Below, piece by piece: positions 55,677 through 64,000 of a stretch of 64,000 nucleotides of DNA. The stretch is from assembly GCA_947462335.1 (NCBI GenBank), contig OX381705.1:38867770-38931769 (forward strand), given 5' to 3'. The translations under genes were made by a program, and so were the position numbers. The stretch comes from Harmothoe impar (taxonomy: Eukaryota; Annelida; Polychaeta; Phyllodocida; Polynoidae). Numbering within the stretch: the stretch's first letter is position 1; each line of letters begins with the position of its first letter. The notes under the pieces are model-generated. The model saw nothing but the letters and a program-made list of their open reading frames with translations. It ran no database searches and was not told where the DNA came from.

Positions 55677-55958
55677 GGGAGTGTTCATTTATTATTTACA
55701 GGGGGGTAGGAGATTTTACGAGGAGGGTCGAAATTTTTTTACGCCGCCCCCCCCCCCCCCGCCCGCCCTCAAGAGCGCATGGAACGTTTTGCTCCCCCCT
55801 CGCCGAAGCCGGCGAAAATTTTCGCCCCCTCCCCTTTGAACTATAGTAACGCACAGGCTTTTTTTGCTAAAAAGGGGCTAAAATTTTTACCCCCCCCCCT
55901 CAAGAGGGGTCGGAATTTTTTACACCCTCCCCCCCTGTGACTAATAAATGAACACTCC
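55677..55958. mobile_element. 282-bp foldback element, GTGTTCATTTATTA family
   Basis: Ends GGGAGTGTTCATTTATTAT and TAATAAATGAACACTCC; the interior shares TTTGAACTATAGTAACGC with the 38476 copy in opposite orientation. Confidence 0.8.
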
Positions 55959-56163
55959 TTTATTCATACATGTAAAGGCTTCGGCATAGAACAGCTGTGT
56001 GATCAAGTGGACGATATTATTAACCAGAACCCGCTTCCAATATAGGTATAATATACTACCTGTCTGCAGGTATCTATGAGTATGGTATAATTACCAAGAT
56101 GGCACACCCTGATACCTTCAACTTCTATAAGACTGATGAGGATGACGTTTGTGATAGGCTATT

Positions 56164-56798
56164 ATTAGGCTCTAACACGATGCCCCAGTGGAGCCTCTGG
56201 AAGGGGGCAGCCATCTTGTAGGACATGAAATCTCGCTCCTTTGGCAAGATTTCTCGCTCCTTTGGCGAGATTTCACAGCTTTCTTGGCATGGGGGAAGGT
56301 AGGGGTGTGTATTTAGAGCACTCACACCTACCAGCAGCTGACCACTGTACACACCCCAGTGCCCAAGTGTTAATGGGATGGCCATTGTTTTAGGGGTGCT
56401 CCAGAGTGACCACACCTGATAAATCCACACCCTGTCTGTAGTAACAACACCCACTCAGTGTACTACCAACAATCATCCTAGACTCACTGACTCTGTCCTA
56501 CTTTCATGGCTTCACTCTCCATACAGTTATTTGGTCACTCTCCAAGCAGAAGTTAGTTTTTTAATTCTTATTTATTTCAGCCTTATGATTAGAAATTTTA
56601 AAAAATGAATTGGTAGATGCATACAGGATGATACACAGTTTTCATGTATGCATAAACCATAAATTAATTAATCAGAAATACACAGTAAGAAGGGTCCCAA
56701 GTAGACTATACAAAGAGGCTCAGTGCCATCTTGTCCTACCATTTAGATCTGCTGTGTGCCACCAGGTGGCACCACCCCTTAACGTGTTAGAGCCTAAT
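56164..56798. mobile_element. 635-bp element with 16-bp perfect inverted ends
   Basis: ATTAGGCTCTAACACG at 56164 and its exact reverse complement at 56783-56798. Inner GCCATCTTGTAGGA / TGCCATCTTGTCCTA words recur. No transposase. Confidence 0.6.
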
Positions 56799-57361
56799 AC
56801 ATGGAAAGGTTTGAGGGGTCAGTAGATTACCTTAGGCTTATGACTCCTATTAAAGTAGATCACGAGACTTACGCGCCCTTACCTGACCAACATCACTGGA
56901 GTGGACATTCAATCTACCTGTTCGTGTTCTCATTACGCTGGTCATAGCCCACAGGAGATCCTAATAATAGGACCTAAACAACATCATATCATTATGGGTT
57001 CTTAATGATGGACCGGAGGATACCTTAGAGTGTGTCAAGCACTGGTCGAGGGAATTATTGAGTCACATAGACACTCACAACTGAAGGTAAAAAGTATGAT
57101 AAAACATCGTTTGAACGCATTCATTATAATGTTTATTGTGAAATTTGCCTCCTAAACCAAGTTACCGGTACATTCAGCAACCCTGTGACACTATTTCTAT
57201 TTTTATGATATTATGTGTAAACCTACTATGCTCTAGCCCAGCAAACAAAAACACGTTATATTACGTCAAAATAGCGTTTCTTGGAGGTGTGGAAAATGTT
57301 TGAAAAAGTAGTTTTTTCTTCATCAAATGCCTTCAAATAAAAAATAAACACAAATGCCAAC
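56799..57361. other. No gene recognised
   Basis: Includes CCCAGCAAACAAAAACACG (57238), a word also seen in part near 31710 (CCCAGCAAACACG); otherwise unremarkable. Confidence 0.5.
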
Positions 57362-57462
57362 GCCCATTTATGCCGTCTCTGTTGTATTTCACGAGTGGGG
57401 GCTGGGGCAGTATTCCACGAAGCCCCCACTTGTGAAATACAGCAGAGACGGCATCAATGGGC
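57362..57462. repeat. Imperfect ~42-bp inverted repeat
   Basis: GCCCATTTATGCCGTCTCTG to AGAGACGGCATCAATGGGC with a G-rich centre and short loop; a foldback MITE candidate, followed by a CCCAGTGGGCAC family fragment to 57524. Confidence 0.75.
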
Positions 57463-57680
57463 AATATTGAATCAACATTGACAACCATTTATCAATGTTG
57501 ATTCAATGTTCTGTGCCCACTGGGATGGGCCCTGTGAACCTGCTGACCAGCCTTTGGCTCTGTCGGTTTTATTGGTGGTATTCTTACAAATCTTACAGAG
57601 AGAATGAGAGACAAACAGACAGAGACAGAGAGCTAAAGAAAGAGATTAAAGATATAGCCTATATCCCTCCATCCCTCTCC

Positions 57681-57870
<190 letters not shown>

Positions 57871-57889
57871 TCTGATATGTCAACCAGTA

Positions 57890-58209
57890 GGCATTTCTCA
57901 TAAGGGAGGGGTCGGTGGATTTCCGCGCGAGCGGGTCGAAATTTTTTTGGTACCCCCCGCGGGAGGGGTCAACATTTTTTCGGCCCCCCCGCCCCTAGGC
58001 AGGTTGAAAATGAGCGTGGCCGACCCCTTTGAGCTATAGTAACGCGCTGGCTTTATCGCTAAACAGGGGTGTAATTTTTTTGGTCCTCCCCTCAAGAGGG
58101 GTCCAAATTTTTTTGGTCCCCCCCCTTCAAGGGGTTCACATTTTTTTGGTTCCCCCCCCAAATCCACCAACCCCCCCCCCCCCCCTGTTGTTAAGAAATG
58201 ACCACTCCC
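57890..58209. mobile_element. Diverged foldback element, GTGTTCATTTATTA family
   Basis: Ends GGCATTTCTCATAAGGGAGG and TAAGAAATGACCACTCCC; keeps TTTGAGCTATAGTAACGCGC inside. Confidence 0.6.
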
Positions 58210-58213
58210 TAAT

Positions 58214-58345
58214 AGGGACCTTTAACGAATCCAATGTAACTCATTAAACTCAGATGTAGCGACTTATACGTGAATAGGTGGCAATGGTAAAAACCTAGGT
58301 TACGTCTGCATTTTATGAGCTACAGCGAGGTTGCTAAAGGTCCCT
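58214..58345. mobile_element. AGGGACC MITE, diverged copy outside the array
   Basis: 132 bp with ends AGGGACCTTTAACGAATCC and GAGGTTGCTAAAGGTCCCT and inner CAGATGTAGC / TACGTCTGCATTTTATGAG. The 3-bp flanks AAT and GAT are imperfect. Confidence 0.8.
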
Positions 58346-58371
58346 GATATCAATCAACCAACCCACTAGCT

Positions 58372-58505
58372 CAGGTAGGAGAGCACGGGACAGGTGGTAC
58401 AAGTATAGCATTCCGCAGCCTAACCATCATATCCTCAATGGTATAGGGGTAACGGGTTAGTCTGTAATGCAGAAGTCCAGGGTTCAAACCCATGTTAGGT
58501 CTGCT
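58372..58505 (+). other. tRNA-like fragments, possible SINE remnant
   Basis: TAGCTCAGGTAGGAGAGCA resembles a tRNA D-arm/A box. Then TGGTATAGGGGTAAC (A-box-like) and CAGGGTTCAAACCC (B-box-like) are spaced as in a tRNA at about 58430-58500. No complete cloverleaf with a clear anticodon stem was made. Confidence 0.4.
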
Positions 58506-59405
58506 TCAGGACGTTTTTGACCATGGACATAAATTATCCATTTTTGTGGATTATTTTTCTACGCACTATGCTGCCAGCATTCCTTGACATAGACACAAAA
58601 ATAAAGAAAAAAAAATATCACTCCATAAACTATCTATTTATTCATTGGTTTCCATATTATACTTTGTAACGTTCACTGGGAGGCCTATTTATGAAGACGA
58701 CGAAAAATAACATTTTATGATATTATTATAATTACTAGGCCTATGACGAACGATCCATGATGTCTGCTGTAAAGGTCGGGCAGTGAAGTTCCACCTGAGG
58801 CGCTGGTTGACATGAAGATCGGGGCGTGGCAAGTCGTCTACTGCAACAGAACGTGGTCCTATGAAGTTTGGAGATTTGAAACAAGTCAGCCCACGATGAC
58901 ATCAAACCTGCTGACCTGCTTTGTTCTGCACTTCTAATATATCTAAACTATTTATTTTTTCACGTGTTAAATTGATCAATATATTAATATTTATATGATT
59001 CATGTACTGGTTAGCTATTTGGTGCTTACAAAAGGAGATTAATATGAAAGTTCTTTTTTCAAATATAATTATTATATTGAATGTAATGAGAAATATATAC
59101 ACAATGTTAACAATTATCAATATGGAATTATTGAATATTCTGAACCCAAATTCATAACACACGTAGGAAATCACATAGTATTTTAGATGACTGAAACTGA
59201 TTATTCATCTCTACCTGCCTACATCCTAGAACGACTATTGTCGAGGTATAGTATGCTGTTTTTAAATTTAAGACTTACCTTTAAGATTGACATATTTTTC
59301 ATGAATCATTGTACTTTGAGCATGGTACAAATGAGGTGTGTGAGGATTGTGGCCAAAGGGGCGACATTTGTTCTATTTAACAATGAATGACAAGGGAAAC
59401 GTTAC
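58506..59405. other. A/T-rich DNA, no gene recognised
   Basis: Possible further 5' LINE sequence near 59210-59390, too decayed to assert. Confidence 0.4.
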
Positions 59406-59409
59406 AGTA

Positions 59410-59624
59410 GGCTGTGTCTCACGACCTTGGGCCAATGTTTTTGTCTCTGACCGGGTGCCAGCTCTGACCGGGTGCCAGCTCTGACTGAGTGCCAGCTCTG
59501 ACCAGCCTGAATAAAAACGCCATAAATAACCCGTTTTTATTCAGGCCGGTCAGAGCTGGCACCCGTTCAGAGCTGGTACCCAGTCAGAGACAAAAACATT
59601 GGCCCAAGGTCGTGAGACACAGCC
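59410..59624. mobile_element. 215-bp hairpin MITE with AGTA duplication
   Basis: Arms beginning GGCTGTGTCTCACGACCTTG and ending in the reverse complement, with GGGTGCCAGCTCTGAC repeated three times in the left arm and twice in the right. AGTA flanks both ends (59406-59409 and 59625-59628). Confidence 0.85.
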
Positions 59625-60789
59625 AGTAGACGAAATGAAGCTTAGATTCACTGGTAGAAATTTTAAATTTATATCAATTACTGAGTCATGGTTTACTTGT
59701 GATGATTGTAGTAGCAGTTATGATATCAATGGTTTCCATATGTATAGATTGGATAGGACTTGGAGGGAGCATTTTGCCTAAAGTTTGGGGGAGGTGTATT
59801 AATGATAATATGAGTTGTAATAGTGACGAGCTTAGTCATCTCAACTTGTCCTGTTTAAGATCTAGAAATACAATGTTTGGTCCTATTGGATGAAAATTGG
59901 AAAACTGGTGTTTTATGTACGGTTTATAGGCCACCACAGGGTAAGCGATTTTTAAATTTATTTGAGCCAATTATCCAAAAATTGGTTGTTAAGTCAAGAA
60001 AGGAGATTGTATTTTTTGGGTGATTTTAACTTGGATTTATTGGATCACAAACTTCAGGATGTAACCACATGGTTAACACAGTGTTACAATGTACAATATG
60101 GTCTTTTGAACTGGGTTAAGGAACCAACTAGAATTGCTAACAAGGAGTCCTATTTAGATCTCATTTTTACTAATAACTTATATATGGATCAATCACACGT
60201 GATCCCCTTTGATTTGAGTGACCACTGCATTGTGGCTGGTTCTATTGATATCCTGGGGGGGGGAGAGAGAAAATTAAATTTAATGGTAGATCTATAGAAA
60301 ATGTCAATGGTGAGGAGTTGATTCGTCAATTCCTATCAATTAATTGGCAATCATTTTATTACATGAATGATCCGCAAGACCTTTGGACATTCTATATACA
60401 TTCTCTCTTGCACTTCTTGGATATTATGTGTCCCTTCAAAAATTTGACAATTAACAAACCAAAGGAGGAGTGGGTTGACCCGCCTCTTTTGGAACAAATT
60501 GCTGAAAGACAAAACAATTGTTAGATAAAGAAGCTGCTATAGATGCCAGGAAAAAGATTACCTAGTGTTGATGCTCATTCAAGTAGAGAAAAATTTGTTA
60601 ATAATTTGGCAGAAGAATGCGGGAATAACTCTACAAGATTTTGGAGAGAAATTTCTAAGTTATTACCGTCTAAAAAGTCAAAAAGTGCTGATATTAATCT
60701 TTTAGATGATGATGGAAATGATATGTCATTAGAAAGTACGCCTGATTATGTAAATACATACTACACAAATATTGGTAAAAAAAATTAGC

Positions 60790-61740
60790 GGAGAATCTTG
60801 ATGATTCATGGTCATATGACGGTGCTACTAATGATAACACTGCGTTGTGCACTAGTGGACAGGCTCACGTGGGAGCGCCAACAAGAAAATCTGTCGAGTC
60901 TTAAAGTATCTTAAAGTGTCCAATTAGTCCAAACTTGCAATACCGCGGTAGTGCATTTGGAGGCATCTCATTGGCTAAGGAGAGGAGGCTGAGCAGCTGG
61001 GAGTTGTCCCGTGAGCTATCATCACACCCAGGGTCAGAGGTCACATACCAGTTAAACTTTGAATAAAATAACCCAAACAAGGATCTGTCACCTCTTATAT
61101 AACAGTTATATCAAATGACACTGTCCGAATTTCATACTAGCCATTAGATATTGGTCTATTAAGTTGGATGTGTGAAGGTGCCATATCTAGCTTTATTCAA
61201 TAGAGAGCAATTTGAATTATTCTAGTTACCCTATCCACTGTCTCTCACATCCACATGGTATTGTTTATTGTACACAGGCTGTGTGACCCTGTAACTGAGT
61301 TGAGTGAGTGGCCAATCAGAGTGTGTTACTATGTAGGTGCCTGTCAGTCAAATCCTCAAACGGTTTTCTAGTTAGTAATATTTGAATTGATACCTGGTTT
61401 TATTACAATAATAAGACATCAATACAAAATGTATTCCATGTTATCTCTTCAGCCTTAGCCTCATACATAATTGTGCAATTTTAGAAAAGCAGGGATTTGA
61501 TATATTCTTAGCAATCCTTGGGTACATTGCTGACCTGTGTACATCAGCTGGTAGAGAGGACATTTAAAAAGGGATGTGGCTTGCAGTTCATATAGTCCAG
61601 GTGGGGGTTTACACTACAGATAGTGCCCTGGTACTGCATATATGCAGTATCGGTTTTTGGGTACTAAAATACAGTACTGCATATATGCAGTATCGGTTTT
61701 ACAGTGGTACTGCATATATGCAGTATCGGCAGGGAAAGGG
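60790..61740. other. Unidentified insertion within the LINE
   Basis: Not LINE-like and without ORFs. It ends near the palindrome cluster at 61632-61725. Exact borders are not determined. Confidence 0.4.
61632..61725. repeat. Three copies of an 18-bp perfect palindrome
   Basis: TACTGCATATATGCAGTA at 61632, 61675 and 61708, each followed by TCGG; spacings 43 and 33 bp. Confidence 0.9.
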
Positions 61741-62150
61741 TTAAGAGTGTCTACAATAATAATATTAGTGCTATCTTACTAGCACCATCTGGGGAATAGG
61801 GGCAGAAACCGAGTATCTTAAATGTTTTGTTTAAGATCATCGAAATCATCAGCGGTTAATAATACCTACAGATTGGAAATGTGCTACTATTATTCCTATT
61901 CACAAAGGTGGTGATAGAAGAAAAGTTTCTAATTATCGACCCACATCGTTACTTGCACTGCCAGGCAAAATTTTGGAAAAAATAGTCCACAAAAATGCCA
62001 TGTCTTTTCTGTAAAAAAAATAACCTATTATCAAAATATCAATACGAGTATAGGAAAAAACATGTGGGTTCTATTACTGATGATATATTATCTAACAAAA
62101 ATGTGGGGATTGATACTTTCACTACCTTTTTTTTAATTAAAAAAGCTTTA

Positions 62151-62408
62151 GGGAGCGTTCATTTATTACTAACAGGGGGGGTGGTGAGATTTTGCGCGGA
62201 AGGGCGAAAAATGTTTACGCCTGCCCCCCTCTCGAGAGCGTGTGAAACGTTTCGCCCCCCCCCCCCCCACGCCAAAGCCGTCGAAAATGTTTCGCCCACC
62301 CCCCTTTGAACTATAGTAAGGCGCTGGCTTTTTTTGCTAAAAAGGGGCTTAAATTTATACGCCCCTCCCTCAAGAGGGGTCAGAATTTTTTAGCCCCCCC
62401 CCCCTCAG
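62151..62408. mobile_element. Foldback element inserted in the LINE, 3' end truncated
   Basis: Left end GGGAGCGTTCATTTATTAC, with TTTGAACTATAGTAAGGCGC inside; the right inverted end is missing. Confidence 0.65.
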
Positions 62409-63071
62409 GATTCAGGACTTTTCAGTTAACAAAAAATAGCATGATTCCTTAGTACAGAAAGCTTGTTGAATATATACAAAGTATACATGATGCCCATATA
62501 TGATTATGGGGACATTCTATACATTAAATCTGGTAGCAGTAGATAAATTATTTTTCTGATAGAAGATTGTCTCACATTTATATTGAGGGTCACAAAAGGT
62601 CATGTAATGATACTTATATTAAACATACAATTGTTAACACTAGGAGCGCTGATGGGATTTTATTAAAAAAAATAAACTCCCGCATTGTGAGTCATACAAA
62701 AGACGTCTGGAATACACTACTTCAACAATATGGAATACCGTAAACATAGGAGTTGAAAGAAATGATCCCAAAAGAAGGGGTTATAACTTAATATTTATAC
62801 TAGTTAATATAGATTATTTATTAATGAAATAAAAACGTGTACGTATAATGTAATACGGGTGTTCATCCAGTTTGTCTTCTATGTAATGATGCCAGATCGT
62901 ATTTGTATTGAAGATTATTAATAGATGCTAACTGATGTTTCATGTGCTAGGGTGCGCTCATCTATCTTAATGGAATTCTGCAATTCACAGAGCGGCACCA
63001 CCCTCTCATAGCGTCTGTGGTGACCGGGACACTGAGAAAATGAGAGGTACAGGGCCCCAGTGTAGGTTAAC

Positions 63072-63214
63072 CAGAGATGCCACTTTTCCTACTTTTGCAG
63101 GAATCCCTACTTTTTGGCTGGAATTTCTGTATTGAATAATAATAATTTCCTACAGAGAATCGACCAAAAACTTAGAATTTCCTGCTTTTTGTCAACCAGG
63201 GAGTGGCATCTCTG
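63072..63214. mobile_element. 143-bp inverted-repeat MITE, CAGAGATGCCACT family
   Basis: Ends CAGAGATGCCACT and AGTGGCATCTCTG. The spelling resembles hAT-type ends, but no clear target duplication is seen. Confidence 0.75.
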
Positions 63215-64000
63215 TATAACAGGCTGGAAAGATAGACCGCTGTTGTGCTCTGCACTGAATTGCTGTATTATAATATAATTTATTTTACCTATGGAGCATA
63301 TGCATATATAACATTGTGAAAAAAGAACAATCCAGAAACCCTTTGCCATGTACTATTTATATCCTCCAATGTTCTGTGAATTATATTTGTATATATGTTG
63401 AATAACTGTAAATATATAATTAATTGTTTAATGTATTGTAAATGTATACACTATATGAGGGGAAAAGTACTAGGAATTATCAGGTGGCTAACCAAAGCAG
63501 AAGGTATACTTGTAGCAGCAGCCTTTTCTCTGTAAAATTTTAACAACTAATGGCATAACGTGTCTATTGTAAAATGTGTAATATTCATTGCATAATTTTA
63601 TGTATTAGGCATATATTACTCCTAGAATGGTACATTATTATTGCTTCAGAACAATGTATACCGTACGTGAATGAAGAATGTTACAAGAGAATAAATAATT
63701 GAAACTAGAACTTGAAAGGGTGGGGGATTTATAGAGTGCACTCGAAAAAATAGGCAATTATGCTTGATCTAATGCACGTGGGGACGAGCTTGCCAAGTGA
63801 TCTGACGCCACATAATCTTCATATGAGGAGGGGGACAAGAGGAGGAAACATCATATCTCTCTTAGGCCCATGTGAAACACACACACCGCCAACTCCAAAA
63901 AGAAATGGGTGATATCATAACCTGTATGAGTAATAATATAAATATAAGGTGTTTATGTAGTTCACTGAATATAGGTCTAACCGACCAACCATGACGAAGA
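63215..64000. other. No gene recognised
   Basis: A/T-rich, no long ORF, no clear repeat. Confidence 0.6.

Larger units (their letters stand above)
59625..62760 (+). pseudogene. Degenerate LINE (endonuclease and RT remnants)
   Basis: In order on the plus strand: endonuclease pieces ISITESWF (59670), LGDFNLDLLDH (about 60017), YLDLIFTNN and SDHCIVAG (60150-60240); a linker with PKEEWVDPPLLEQIAE and TRFWREISKLLPSKKSK (60450-60690); RT fingers DWKCATIIPIHKGGD and VSNYRPTSLLALPGKILEK (about 61870-61985); and a C-terminal MMPIYDYGDILYIKSG (about 62490). Arrangement fits APE-type LINEs of the CR1/Jockey/Rex kind. Multiple frame breaks, a ~950-bp foreign stretch (60790-61740) and an inserted foldback element (62151) make it dead. 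The catalytic ADD box is not seen. Confidence 0.75.

Overview
The window reads as repeat-dense eukaryotic DNA, most likely from an invertebrate animal: eukaryotic retrotransposons (tyrosine-recombinase, Ty3/gypsy and LINE types), many terminal-inverted-repeat elements, exon-like islands with splice-like borders, and no operons or bacterial genes. The species cannot be fixed from the sequence alone. No complete host protein-coding gene was recognised; every long open reading frame belongs to a retroelement.

Region 1 (1-30828) is a tandem array of about 20 units in two lengths, roughly 1405 bp (long) and 982 bp (short). Each unit carries a 72-nt proline-tRNA-like sequence (anticodon TGG, minus strand) and a decayed copy of a small inverted-repeat element (termini AGGGACC/GGTCCCT). 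Intact members of that same small element later inserted into two units. One of them (5604-11035) was itself split by a 5.3-kb DIRS-order retrotransposon (5686-11006) with split direct repeats, a gag-like ORF1, a reverse transcriptase/RNase H ORF2 in the same frame as ORF1 behind a single TAG, and a tyrosine recombinase broken by frame changes. The order of events is therefore legible: unit, then MITE, then DIRS.

Region 2 (30829-42430) is gene-poor and packed with small inverted-repeat elements (TTAA-, TA- and 5-bp-duplicating types), hairpins, G/C homopolymers and minisatellites. A 5'-truncated LINE lies on the minus strand (about 39760-42014), interrupted by a TA-flanked MITE.

Region 3 (42828-52311) is a young Ty3/gypsy-type retrotransposon. 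Its two LTR copies look identical over 333 bp. Gag (coiled coil, capsid-like region, zinc knuckle) is followed by Pol (protease, RT, RNase H, integrase, basic AT-hook tail) in the -1 frame, joined by a textbook frameshift signal: GGGAAAT directly before the gag stop, followed by a 10-bp stem. Downstream of pol lies an orphan 499-aa ORF with its own TATA-like upstream region; it may sit inside a very long 3' LTR.

Region 4 (52312-64000) again holds nested MITEs, a microsatellite, a degenerate plus-strand LINE (59625 to about 62760) invaded by several elements, three copies of an 18-bp palindrome, and three weak exon-like islands (including 42434-42570 upstream) that may be remains of host genes or unrecognised elements.
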